Assembly: GCA_016793805.1 (NCBI GenBank)
Contig: JAEUIZ010000048.1
Span: 1 to 64,000, forward strand
From: Phycisphaerae bacterium
GTDB lineage: Bacteria > Planctomycetota > Phycisphaerae > Phycisphaerales > UBA1924
Direction of reading: 5' to 3'
DNA length: 64,000 nucleotides
Below, piece by piece: positions 55,910 to 64,000 of this stretch. Within the stretch, counting starts at the first letter, position 1. The number at the start of each line of letters is the position of its first letter. The notes under the pieces are model-generated. The model did not search any database. It saw only the letters and a list, made by a program, of their open reading frames with translations, and was not told the DNA's origin. The translations under genes were made by a program, and so were the position numbers.

Positions 55910-58666
55910 ATGGCGTCGAATCGGTGTGTGGCCGCGGTGTCGGCGTGGATCGTTGCGGCCCTGGCGGGGTCGGCGCAGGCCGGGCCGGGCGATCCGGTGT
56001 ACCTCCAGTGGTGGGAGAACCGCTGGCGCGAAATGGAGCACCGCACGCCGGACTTTTTCATGGCGGGGTACGGGGCGCTGTGGCTACCCCCGATCCACAA
56101 GGGTGCGAGCGCGGGCAGCGTGGGGTATGACGTGTGGGACCGCTTCGACCTGGGGCGTCCCGGGTCGGAGACGGCGTATGGCACCGAGAGCGACTTCCGG
56201 GCTGTCGTCGCCGAACTCCACGACGCGAACGCGCTGGTGAACATCGACATCATCATGAACCACCAGGCTGGGCGGACGACGGCGTACTCGTTCCATGCCG
56301 CGGGCGGGTATCCGGGGTTCTGGACGGGCCCGCTGCCGGCGGTGGGGCAGGCCAAGCGCGCCGACGCCAACTGGGGCGACTTCCACAACGGGAGCGGGTG
56401 CTGCACGTTCCTGCAATCCGAGAACCCCGGGGGCGCGAACTACAACCTGCTCAACGGCGATCTCGTGGCGCTCACCGACATCGCCCAGGAGACGAACCAC
56501 CAGTTCATCCGGCACCCGATCGTCGCGGGCGATCCGCAGAACATCCCCGCGGGCACGGTCTACAACCTCCCCGATCCCGCCAACCGCCGGTGCTACCCGG
56601 ATCGGCAACTGACGCCGATGGTGGTGAACAACCCGGGCACGACGCGCAACCCCGGCGCGCTGCAGTTCACGTTCTTTCCGTTCAACACGGCCGACCCGAT
56701 GCAGGGCGACCCGATCGCGGACAACGGGACGGGCCTGCTGATGAGGTGGACGCAGTGGACGCTCGACGAGTTCAAGGTGGACGGCTTCCGCATCGACGCG
56801 ATCAAGCACACGCCGAGTTGGTTCTTCGATCAGTATTGGGACTCGGCGGTCCATCAGCGCCGCGCGACGCCGTGGGGGCAGATGGTGACGCCGTACTCGT
56901 TCGGCGAGAGCGTCGAGAGCAACGCGTTCACGCTGGGCAACTATGTCCGCAAGGACGCGTTCGGGAATCGCGACGCGCTGGACCTCAACGGGGCGGGGCA
57001 GTTGCGCGACCTGATCTCGGCCGGGGGCTTCGGGTCATGGTCGAACGTGCTGTCGGCCCACCTCGACAACCAGGACGACGGGTTCAACAACGGGTCCGTC
57101 GGCGTGAACCACGTCTTCAGCCACGACAACGGCTCGGCGGGCAACGGGGGATCGGCGCCGCCCGATCCGACCTATCGCCAGCAGGGCTGGATGACGCACG
57201 CGTACCTCCTGATGCGCACCGGGCCGGCGATCGTGTATCACAACGCGCGCGGGGTCTCACGCCCGGGCGGGTTCTGGCCCAGGCAGGGCGTGCCGATCGC
57301 GTTGGGGCTCGATCCGATCGCCAATGCCGCCAACGCGACGCTGACGACCCTCGTGCACCTGCACAACTGGTACGGGCGCGGCGAGTTCAACGTCCTCAAT
57401 GGCTCGGGCGCGGCCCTGAACGACGTGCTCGTCTTTGAGCGGCGCAAGAACCAGGGCGGTGGGAACTACTCGGCCAACGTGCTGGTGGGCGTGAGCGACC
57501 GCTATGACGCGGGCTACGACGAACGCACGGTCACGACGAGTTTCCCGCAGGGCACGATCCTCCGCGAGATGACCGGGAACGCGACCGATGCCGTCGTCGA
57601 TCCGACGAGCGTGATCTTCGACACCATCACGGTCGGCGCGGGGGGCTCGGCCACGATCCGCGTCCCGCGCAACCTGACCGGCACGACCGAGCACAACAAG
57701 GGCTTCGTCGTCTACGGCCCGGCGGTGCCCGCGGGCGTCGTCAGCGTCACGCCGATCGCGTCGATCATCGCGCCCGACGATCCGATCAACACGCCCCCGG
57801 CGTTCCGGCGCACGACCGCGGTGCCCGTCGTCAGCGCGCCGACGTTCGAACTGCGGCTCGTGACCACGCAGGCCCAGACCAGCCCGGCGGATCCGAACAC
57901 CGACGACAAGGCCGCGTTTCGCATCGACCAGGGCTTCCGCGACCTCAACGGCAACGGGATCGTGGACTATCCGGCGAGCGACCCGACGATCGCGGGCTAT
58001 GAGGACTTCCTCACGCTCAACCAGCCGCTGTACAACTCGGGCAACCCCAACGGCGACTATCGCCAGACGATCAACACGGCGCTGCTGGCCGAGGGCTACC
58101 ACTACATCTCGGTCGTGGCGTTCCGCCATCGTCCCGCGGGCACCGATCCGCTCTTCCGCGAGTTCCGGCAGGTGATCTACGTCGATCGGGCCGGCCCGGC
58201 GGTGCAGTGGATCGACGCGGGGCAGACGATCACCAGCAACTCGTTCAACTTCCGCGTGCGGTTCCTCGATCGCACGGCCAACCAGATGCACCTGTTCTGG
58301 GATCTGCCGCCGGGCACGAATCCTGTGCCGCTATGCACGCCGGCGACGGCGGGGCAGCGCCACGACCGGTTCGAGTGGCGCAAGACGCTGACGCCGCTGG
58401 GCCACGGGCTGCACAGCCTGACGGTGGTGGCGTTCGAGGACAGCGGGAACTCGTCGGTGACGCGGTACGAGAGCGTGTTCGTGGACATCTGCTACGCGGA
58501 CTTCGACAAGTCGGGCGGGCTGAACATCAACGACTTCGTGGCGTTCCTCAACGCGTTCGCGGCGGGGGATCCGCGGGCCAACTGCGACGGGAGCACCACG
58601 CCGCCGACGCTGAACGTGAACGACTTTGTGTGCTTCCAGAACTCGTACATCGTGGGATGTCCGTAG
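55910..58666 (+). CDS. Secreted GH13 alpha-amylase-family enzyme with C-terminal dockerin-like domain (918 aa)
   Basis: Signal peptide to about residue 24 (GSAQA). The GH13 barrel shows region I NIDIIMNH (111-118), region II GFRIDAIKH (292-300, nucleophile Asp296), region III FGESVE (acid/base Glu333) and region IV FSHDN (Asp406). After a long beta-rich middle part, residues 861-918 form a Cys-bounded dockerin-like domain with two calcium-loop repeats (DFDKSGGLNINDFVAF and LNVNDFVCF), of the type seen at the C-termini of Phycisphaerae exported proteins. The ATG at 55910 has a GGGGA site just upstream. Its strand skew is much weaker than in the T2SS region. Confidence 0.92.
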   Translation: MASNRCVAAVSAWIVAALAGSAQAGPGDPVYLQWWENRWREMEHRTPDFFMAGYGALWLPPIHKGASAGSVGYDVWDRFDLGRPGSETAYGTESDFRAVVAELHDANALVNIDIIMNHQAGRTTAYSFHAAGGYPGFWTGPLPAVGQAKRADANWGDFHNGSGCCTFLQSENPGGANYNLLNGDLVALTDIAQETNHQFIRHPIVAGDPQNIPAGTVYNLPDPANRRCYPDRQLTPMVVNNPGTTRNPGALQFTFFPFNTADPMQGDPIADNGTGLLMRWTQWTLDEFKVDGFRIDAIKHTPSWFFDQYWDSAVHQRRATPWGQMVTPYSFGESVESNAFTLGNYVRKDAFGNRDALDLNGAGQLRDLISAGGFGSWSNVLSAHLDNQDDGFNNGSVGVNHVFSHDNGSAGNGGSAPPDPTYRQQGWMTHAYLLMRTGPAIVYHNARGVSRPGGFWPRQGVPIALGLDPIANAANATLTTLVHLHNWYGRGEFNVLNGSGAALNDVLVFERRKNQGGGNYSANVLVGVSDRYDAGYDERTVTTSFPQGTILREMTGNATDAVVDPTSVIFDTITVGAGGSATIRVPRNLTGTTEHNKGFVVYGPAVPAGVVSVTPIASIIAPDDPINTPPAFRRTTAVPVVSAPTFELRLVTTQAQTSPADPNTDDKAAFRIDQGFRDLNGNGIVDYPASDPTIAGYEDFLTLNQPLYNSGNPNGDYRQTINTALLAEGYHYISVVAFRHRPAGTDPLFREFRQVIYVDRAGPAVQWIDAGQTITSNSFNFRVRFLDRTANQMHLFWDLPPGTNPVPLCTPATAGQRHDRFEWRKTLTPLGHGLHSLTVVAFEDSGNSSVTRYESVFVDICYADFDKSGGLNINDFVAFLNAFAAGDPRANCDGSTTPPTLNVNDFVCFQNSYIVGCP

Positions 58667-58678
58667 TCGCGAGAGACG

Positions 58679-60043
58679 CTATGGGCAGCCCGCGGCATAG
58701 CGGTTGATGAAGCAGGTGTAGTCCGCCATGTCGAAGCCTGGGCTCGAGTCGCAGTTGGCGTAGGGGTCGCGCGTCGCGAAGGCGTTCGTGAAGCAGATGA
58801 AGTCATTGACGGTCAACGTGCCGTCCACGTCGCAGTCGGCGTAGCAGTTGGGGCAGGCGACGAGTTGGGCGACGAGGTTGATGGGCCCGGCGTTGACGGA
58901 GACGCTCGGGCCGACGAAGAAGAGCGAGCGGCCGCGGCGGTCTTCCATCTCGACGATGGAGCGTGCGGAGCCGCCCCCGCCGGCGCCGACGGGCCTCCAG
59001 CGCGTGCCGTCCCACGCGGCGAGGCTGAGGGCGGGGACGCCGCCCATCTCGGTGAAGAGGCCAGCGGCGTAGAGTTTGGGCCCGAAGCCGTCGTCCCAGA
59101 CTTTGAGGGTGTTGACCTGTCGGAACGTGCCGCCGGTGACGCCGCCGGCGACGTTGGACCACGTGACGCCGTCCCAGGCGGCGATGGCGCTGAAGGGCGA
59201 GGCGCCGACGCTGGCGAGGTTCCCGCCCACGTAGACCTTGGGGCCGGTGCCGTCGTTATAGGAGGCGACCGTGCGGATCGACGAACTGCTGAACGCGGTG
59301 GAGTGATCGATCGGCTGCCAGGCGCTGCCCGTCCACTTGAGAAAGCCCGAGGTCAACGGCGCGAAGAAGCTCCCGCTTACAAAGAGCGTCGGCCCCGAGC
59401 CGTCATCGGCGACGACGATCAGATTTGCGTAGCCCGATAGCGCCTGGCCGACTTGCATCCAGTGGTCATCGACATACCGCTCGATAATATCAAAGGTTCC
59501 TTGCTTTCGATTGCGGTACAGAAACGTGCCTGTTCCGTAGTCGAGGCTCACCATGAAGTTCTGGCCGACGTTCTCCCAGAGGATGCGCGGGACGAGGGAG
59601 AGACCCGCGGCGGATCGATAGCGAGTCCACCCGTAGTTGTATGCGCCGTTGGCGGACGTGAAGCCACCCGGACCGCCGAGCAGATGCTGACGCCCTTGGC
59701 CCTGGCCCAAATCCCAGACCGATTGGCCCATCCCACTGCGGTACGGCAGGCCGGCGCTGAGGTTCTCCCACTGTCCGTTCCGGTATCGCGCGAGGCCGGC
59801 TCGCCACATGTATGAGGGATGGCCCGGGGCGAGCGGGAACCGGGCGACGACCATCAGGCCCGGCCCGGTGCCGTCGTCGACCACCTCGCCTGTCGTCGAG
59901 TACGTTCCGGCGTCGGCGCCGCCGATGTCGGGGGGCCGAACCCAATAGGGCCTGCAGTCCTGCGACCACGCGAGCGACGACACCAAGACCAACGGCAGCG
60001 CAGTCGCAGCGACGTATCTTGGCCGAAATCTCCACGAGTTCAC
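58679..60043 (-). CDS. Exported beta-propeller-like protein with dockerin-like C-terminus (454 aa)
   Basis: Signal peptide of about 27 residues ending SLAWSQ. The body has repeated units with the pattern AxWDGxxWxxVG (for example AAWDGVTWSNVAG, AAWDGTRWRPVG, LKWTGSAWQPI), each followed by a strand such as GPKLYAAG, which suggests a kelch-like propeller. The last 55 residues are a Cys-bounded dockerin-like domain (CYADCDVDGTLTVNDFICF, then DMADYTCF). No enzyme motif is seen. The start ATG overlaps the upstream gene stop by 4 bp. It converges with the amylase gene (12 bp between stops). Surface localisation is likely; the function is unknown. Confidence 0.82.
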   Translation of the reverse strand: MNSWRFRPRYVAATALPLVLVSSLAWSQDCRPYWVRPPDIGGADAGTYSTTGEVVDDGTGPGLMVVARFPLAPGHPSYMWRAGLARYRNGQWENLSAGLPYRSGMGQSVWDLGQGQGRQHLLGGPGGFTSANGAYNYGWTRYRSAAGLSLVPRILWENVGQNFMVSLDYGTGTFLYRNRKQGTFDIIERYVDDHWMQVGQALSGYANLIVVADDGSGPTLFVSGSFFAPLTSGFLKWTGSAWQPIDHSTAFSSSSIRTVASYNDGTGPKVYVGGNLASVGASPFSAIAAWDGVTWSNVAGGVTGGTFRQVNTLKVWDDGFGPKLYAAGLFTEMGGVPALSLAAWDGTRWRPVGAGGGGSARSIVEMEDRRGRSLFFVGPSVSVNAGPINLVAQLVACPNCYADCDVDGTLTVNDFICFTNAFATRDPYANCDSSPGFDMADYTCFINRYAAGCP

Positions 60044-61197
60044 GGGTAACTCTCCTGGTACTTCACCAGCCCCGTGTCCACGCCCGCGGACGGGTTGCCG
60101 AAGTTGAAGACCGAGCCCGTCACGAAGATGCTATGAACCGTGGTGCCGGGGCTTCCTATCTGGCTTTCCTTGTAGCGCGTCAGGCCGAAGGGAACGTCGT
60201 TGCCTGACGGCCCGCTGAGCGGATAGTCGATGGACCATAGCGGATCGAGTTTCCGGTAGATGGCGCTTTCGCAGAGCTGCGAGATCGTTGCTGGGTTCGT
60301 ATCTGGAAGTCTCGAGTCCCACTTGAGCAGTCGCCAGTCGTAGTTCCCGGCCGCGTTCTTGACGCGCATGCTGAGGACTACATCTCCGGTATTCTCGGGC
60401 ACACTCCCTGACCAGGAGGCTTGCGATCCGACCATGGCCACGGGCAACACCGCATCGAGTCCGGGAACGCTCGGATTACTGCTCACAAACGCCTTCCAGT
60501 CCTTGCCACAGACGGGTGTGAACGGGTTGTCGCTGTACTGCAGCATCACGGCCTGGTGGGTGGTCGCGTCGACCTGCGACGTGCCCGCGACCCAGACGAA
60601 GGTGAGCGGCGGGGTTCCCGGGTGGCCCGGGGTCATGGCCGCGTAGATCGTCCGCGCATAATCGTCCCCATGAGCGGCCCCGTCATAGACCCCGCTGGGT
60701 ACCTCGCAGCCCATGGCGGGTTGTCGGCACCAATCCATCGGATTGGCGGGCACGTCCGTCCAGGCGCCGTCCAGCTGCCCGTTGTTGAACTTGACCGTCG
60801 CCCAGTCCGCGTGGGTCGAGCCGGGTCCGGGGACCAGCGGCTGGGAGTACCCGGTGATGTACACCTCGTGCGGGCCCGATCCCTCCGACGCCGTGGTGGT
60901 CGCCGTGCGATCCACCTTGCACATGGCGGTGGCTGTGTACGCGCGGTCGGGTGCGGGCGTCAGGTCCGGGGGGTAAAACATCGGGGCATCCGTGATCGGA
61001 TCTCGCGAGGCAAGCGGGTCCTCTCGATATCCGAGGAGGACATAGCGCGTGTCGCCCGGGAGAGGCCACGTGGTCGTGCCCGCGACGTAGGCCTTGGGTC
61101 GTGCGAGCCCCGACGTCACCTGGAAGGCGTGGAGCACCACGCCGACGGGCGTGTCGGGGCCGTTGCCGAGCCCGGAGTAGCGCGCGCTCCAGATCAC
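60040..61197 (-). CDS. C-terminal part of a frame-broken exported propeller-like protein (385 aa)
   Basis: The open frame starts at a GTG (61197) that overlaps the stop of the upstream piece. It lacks a signal peptide and begins IWSARYSG, which continues naturally from the upstream YFDGMDG if one base is restored. The body holds repeated units such as AYVAGTTTWP, VWVAGTSQVD and IFVTGSVFNFG, as in bacterial propeller-like surface proteins. There is no sorting tail. The stop overlaps the start of the dockerin protein gene by 4 bp. If it is really a separate gene its product would stay in the cytoplasm, which is unlikely for this type. Confidence 0.65.
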   Translation of the reverse strand: MIWSARYSGLGNGPDTPVGVVLHAFQVTSGLARPKAYVAGTTTWPLPGDTRYVLLGYREDPLASRDPITDAPMFYPPDLTPAPDRAYTATAMCKVDRTATTTASEGSGPHEVYITGYSQPLVPGPGSTHADWATVKFNNGQLDGAWTDVPANPMDWCRQPAMGCEVPSGVYDGAAHGDDYARTIYAAMTPGHPGTPPLTFVWVAGTSQVDATTHQAVMLQYSDNPFTPVCGKDWKAFVSSNPSVPGLDAVLPVAMVGSQASWSGSVPENTGDVVLSMRVKNAAGNYDWRLLKWDSRLPDTNPATISQLCESAIYRKLDPLWSIDYPLSGPSGNDVPFGLTRYKESQIGSPGTTVHSIFVTGSVFNFGNPSAGVDTGLVKYQESYP

Positions 61198-61875
61198 GCG
61201 CCGTCCATGCCGTCGAAGTACACGGTGAAGATGTCCGTCCCGCCCACAGGTTCGGTGGTGGTGCCTGTCACGACAACGTAGGGGAGCGACTGCCCGCCTC
61301 CGGTGTCCGATCCACCCGTGCCGACGGCCATGTGCATGGCAACGTCATCACCGTGCCAGCCGCCCGCACCCTCGTACCCCCATCGCGAGGTCCAAGCCAG
61401 TGTCAACGTTGGATTGAACGCCATGAGTTGGAAGTCGCGGCCGCCGGGACCAGCCACCTCCGCCGCCACGTAAATGAGCGAAAGGAAACTCGGACTAAGT
61501 TCAGTGCCGAGGCAGCCGATCGCCTTTGGAATGCGCCGTTCCTTGGGCGCCTCAAACGGCGGCCAGAGATTTTGCGCAACCCGTGCCCCTGCGGTGTCGT
61601 ACTTGAGCACCACGATGGATGTGTTCGTCGGCGTGTATTGCCAGAGGCTTGCCACAAAAAGGTGACCCAGGCTCGGAGGGGCGGACGGATTGATCGACTG
61701 ATACGTGATACCTCCTGGCCCGCCGCCAAGCGTCAGAGGCGCGGCCACGTTCGGATAGAGATCATCCCACTGCTGGAAGATCGCTACCTGTCCGTTCGCA
61801 GTCTGATTGCCCGCCCCCCCCCCCTAACGAGCACGCGAGCACCGCCAAAAGCACCAGCCGCCGTACGTTGCCCAT
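61194..61875 (-). pseudogene. N-terminal part of the same exported protein, frameshifted at a G11 tract
   Basis: The ATG at 61875 has AAGGAG about 8 bases upstream and encodes a signal peptide (RRLVLLAVLACSLG, possible lipobox VLAC). Eleven G residues (61824-61814 on the coding strand) then throw the frame so that it stops at 61762-61764. With 10 or 13 G residues the frame would continue as AGNQTANGQVAIFQQWDDLY and run on to 61194 with repeats like YVVVTGTTTEPVGG. A second break at 61194-61197 separates it from the downstream piece. As sequenced it is disrupted; phase variation or a homopolymer sequencing error could explain the first break. Confidence 0.7.
61814..61824 (-). repeat. G11 homopolymer in the signal-peptide region
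   Basis: Eleven C on the plus strand (G on the coding strand) directly after the signal-peptide codons of the frame-broken exported protein gene. Length changes of one base switch the downstream frame on or off. Confidence 0.9.
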
Positions 61876-62060
61876 GTCCAAACTCCTTTCATTTCGAGAG
61901 ACCGGCGAAACAGGAGACAGATAGGCGATCTGACGCACACCCGGCGCGAACACCTCCGGGACACGGCGCTATGTGTCAATCCCAGATACGAAAGACCGGC
62001 CGCGGGGGTTGCGGCCAGTCGATGGGGAATCGGGCGATGTGTCTTTGCGGCGCGTTCGTG

Positions 62061-62981
62061 CTAACGCCGCCGGCGGCGAGCGGCGAGCAGCCCGCCGATG
62101 GCGAGGAACGAGGCTGCGCCGGGGGAAGGGATGAGGATGAACTGGTCGCCCGGGACGGCGGCGAGGTCGAGGAAGCGCGGATCGCCCATGTTGCCATAGC
62201 CCGCGGGGAGCGGGGCGAGGAACTGGTTGGAGGCGAAGTCGTGCCCGCTGCCGTTGATGAACGCGGTGAGTCGGATGCCGTTGGCCGACCCGACGCCGAG
62301 CCAGGCGAGGGGGATGGAGAGTTCCATGCCGGTGGTGACGCTCTCGGGCGGGGACGAGAATCCGCCGCTGCCGTTGGCGCCGAGGGTGTTGGAGTTGTTG
62401 ATGGCGGCGAGGACGGCGGGCGCGCCGGGGTCGCCTCCGGTGAGGGTGCCGCCGTTCTGCCCGTTGTTGCCGCCGACGAACCACCCCGGCCCGCCGCCGG
62501 TGGGGAGCAGGTCGGCGCCGTCGACGAACATGCCGTAGTTGCCCCCGCCGATGTCCCCGCCGGTAAGGCTGAGCCAATGGGTGGCGAGGAAGCCGGCGTC
62601 GAAGCGCAGGCCGTTGCCCGACCCGTCGTCGCCCATGCGGTTGAGCCCGCCGAAACTGACGGGGGCGTTGTCGCCGCGGAGTTTGTTCTGCCCGCCGGAG
62701 ACGCCGTTGTCGAAGAAGAGTTCGAGTTTGTTGTAGTTGGACTCGAGGTTGCCGGTGAGGAGGATGTTGAGGTGAGTGGCGGTGGAGTAGCAGTAGAAGG
62801 CGTCGAGTTCGGAGCCGTTGGCCCAGTTGATGACGCCGAGGTTGCTGTCGCCGAACTGGGTCCCGTTGACCTGGGTCGAGAGGGCCGGGCCGTACGCCGG
62901 CTTGTACGAGCCATCGACCTGGGCGAAACACGACGCGGACAGCCCCGCAACGGCGGCCACACCCACAACACATCGCTTCAT
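62061..62981 (-). CDS. Exported PEP-CTERM-like protein (306 aa)
   Basis: Signal peptide of about 20 residues (MKRCVVGVAAVAGLSASCFA). The mature part is Gly/Asn/Asp-rich with beta segments (THLNILLTGNLE, KLELFFDNGV). The C-terminus is a sorting signal of PEP-CTERM type: IPSPGAA, a short hydrophobic helix (SFLAIGGLLAA) and RRRRR. Such tails are processed by an exosortase-like system. The ATG at 62981 has AGGAG 8 bases upstream. The body has no recognised catalytic motif; the role is probably at the cell surface. Confidence 0.88.
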   Translation of the reverse strand: MKRCVVGVAAVAGLSASCFAQVDGSYKPAYGPALSTQVNGTQFGDSNLGVINWANGSELDAFYCYSTATHLNILLTGNLESNYNKLELFFDNGVSGGQNKLRGDNAPVSFGGLNRMGDDGSGNGLRFDAGFLATHWLSLTGGDIGGGNYGMFVDGADLLPTGGGPGWFVGGNNGQNGGTLTGGDPGAPAVLAAINNSNTLGANGSGGFSSPPESVTTGMELSIPLAWLGVGSANGIRLTAFINGSGHDFASNQFLAPLPAGYGNMGDPRFLDLAAVPGDQFILIPSPGAASFLAIGGLLAARRRRR

Positions 62982-63117
62982 GACTCTCTCTCCTATGCCT
63001 TCATGCCGCGCGTCAACCCCTCCCGGAGGAGCCGCGCCGGCTGTCTTGTCTCTCGCGCAAATAGTACCGACCACAGGGCGGGATCGCCAGCACCCACGGG
63101 GCGAGACGATCCGGGGT

Positions 63118-63762
63118 CTATTCCCCCTCCGCCTCCACCGAACCCGGCACTCGGCCCGTCCATCGCGTCGCCAGCCGATGCTCGACCCCGAGCAGGTCCA
63201 GCACCTTGCCCGCGACCATGTCCACCAGGTCGCCGACGGTCAGCGGGTTGAGATAGAACCCGGGGTTGGTCGGGCAGATGATCGCCCCGGCCAGCGTCAG
63301 CGTGCGGTAGTTCTCGATGTCCACAAGCGAGAGCGGCATCTCGCGGTGGCACACCACCAGCCGCCGCCGCTCCTTGAGCGTCACCATCCCCGCCCGCGTG
63401 AGCAGGTTCGACCCCGAGCCCGTCGCCAGCGCGCCGAGCGTCGTCGAGGAGCACGGCACCACGACCATCCCGTCGTGCAGAAACCCGCCCGACGCGATCA
63501 CCGCCCCCACGTCCTTGTTGGGATGCACGATGAGTCGGCGTTCAATGTCCTCCGCGCCGGGCTCGGCCGCCAGCGTGGGGACGAGGTGCGACAGGTCCAG
63601 CCGCGTGACGCCCGATTCCTCGGCGAGCAGCCGCCGGCCGTACTCGGACACCACCAGATGCACCTCGGCCCCGTCGAGGAGGAGTTGCTCGAGGACGCGC
63701 TGCGCGTACGCCGCCCCCGACGCCCCCGAGATGCCGACGACAAACCGACGCGGCCTAGGCAT
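63118..63762 (-). CDS. ubiX: UbiX-family flavin prenyltransferase
   Basis: Makes prenylated FMN, the cofactor of UbiD-type decarboxylases. Motifs: VVGISGASGAAYA at the N-terminus (FMN binding), VVVPCSSTTLGALATGSG and SNLLTRA (prenyl phosphate and flavin site), and CHREMPLSLV. The late NPGFYLNPLTVGDLVD replaces the common PAFY-type segment. The 214 residues are of normal length and the protein is cytoplasmic. No ubiD gene is adjacent; flanking genes encode exported PEP-CTERM proteins, so context does not reveal the pathway (quinone synthesis or aromatic-acid decarboxylation). Confidence 0.9.
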   Translation of the reverse strand: MPRPRRFVVGISGASGAAYAQRVLEQLLLDGAEVHLVVSEYGRRLLAEESGVTRLDLSHLVPTLAAEPGAEDIERRLIVHPNKDVGAVIASGGFLHDGMVVVPCSSTTLGALATGSGSNLLTRAGMVTLKERRRLVVCHREMPLSLVDIENYRTLTLAGAIICPTNPGFYLNPLTVGDLVDMVAGKVLDLLGVEHRLATRWTGRVPGSVEAEGE

Positions 63763-63806
63763 GCAGGATCATTCGCCGGTCGCGGGGCCTTGGATGCCCC
63801 CGTCGA

Positions 63807-64000
63807 TCACTTCCGTCGTCGCCTGATCGCGCCCGCGGCCATGATGGCGGCGAGCACCGCGCCCGACGCGGGCGCGGGGACGATCTGGATGTTCCCGGTG
63901 CCGCTGAACGCACCGGGCACGAACTTCGCGACGTATTGCGGCTCGCCGGCGGGGTTTACGTCGTATTGGATCAGAAGTGAACTATGCGTCGTCGGCCCCG
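63807..64000 (-). CDS. C-terminal end of a PEP-CTERM-like exported protein (partial)
   Basis: Open to the right edge; the stop is at 63807-63809. The visible 63 residues include YDVNPAGEPQYVAKFVPGAF and end with IVPAPASGAV, a short hydrophobic helix (LAAIMAAGA) and IRRRRK, the layout of a PEP-CTERM-type sorting tail. The N-terminal part lies outside the window. It is a second protein of this class, 45 bp upstream of ubiX on the same strand. Confidence 0.75.
   Translation of the reverse strand, partial: GPTTHSSLLIQYDVNPAGEPQYVAKFVPGAFSGTGNIQIVPAPASGAVLAAIMAAGAIRRRRK

Noticed and set aside
61194..61197. GTGA overlap read as two normally coupled genes
   Set aside because: The downstream piece lacks a signal peptide and continues the repeat pattern of the upstream piece, so a frame break in one gene is more likely.
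61998..62016. Hairpin GGCCGC / GCGGCC as a terminator of the PEP-CTERM gene
   Set aside because: The stem is only 6 bp with a G-rich loop and no T-run, and such short GC palindromes are frequent in this DNA.

Overview
The window comes from a high-G+C bacterium that is most probably a planctomycete of the class Phycisphaerae. The clues are a diderm gene set (KDO-8-phosphate synthase, secretins, lipoproteins), linked ECF sigma factor and Ser/Thr kinase genes, PEP-CTERM-like C-termini ending in poly-arginine, and Cys-bounded dockerin-like C-termini. This is inferred from gene content; there is no rRNA or other marker gene here. No tRNA, rRNA, CRISPR array, insertion sequence or phage gene was recognised.

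Layout. 0-5.1 kb: the end of an unknown gene, a conserved hypothetical, and an exported TPR-type secretin. 5.3-11.9 kb: an anti-sigma module (STAS protein plus HATPase), aroB, a membrane Ser/Thr kinase downstream of its sigma factor, and a coiled-coil membrane protein. 12.1-20.9 kb: mostly housekeeping genes on the plus strand (kdsA, a PhnP-like hydrolase, trmL, an amidase, a second kinase, a phosphoesterase), with an isolated atpD on the minus strand. 20.9-23.9 kb: a histidine-catabolism pair (arginase-family hydrolase and hutI) facing a lipid kinase. 24-31.2 kb: a pstSCAB phosphate importer with very large permeases, no phoU beside it, and a PHO-box-like repeat upstream. 31.2-52.7 kb: one long minus-strand type II secretion (T2SS) operon, gspF-G-H-I-J-K-L-M-D plus a small lipoprotein, with gspE missing. 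52.8-64 kb: exported proteins (glutathione peroxidase, GH31, GH13 amylase with dockerin, a second dockerin protein, a frame-broken exported protein, a PEP-CTERM protein), then ubiX and a partial PEP-CTERM gene.

The most unusual object is the T2SS secretin, about 4,276 residues long. A normal GspD has three or four periplasmic N domains of about 80 residues. This one has an N0-like domain followed by about 46 N1-like repeats (my count by eye) and then a single ordinary secretin domain. A five-domain block is visibly duplicated near its start. The gene ends in a 4-bp overlap with a small lipoprotein that could be its pilotin. With the pseudopilins, GspF, GspL and GspM in the same operon, this looks like a T2SS built to cross an exceptionally deep periplasm, or one whose secretin repeats do another job.

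Strand composition is also striking. The plus strand is C-rich up to about 22.06 kb and G-rich afterwards, whichever strand the genes are on, and the switch falls inside the intact hutI gene. This is the direction expected at a replication origin, although no origin-like sequence or dnaA is visible. The asymmetry produces many very long antisense open frames that were rejected as genes.
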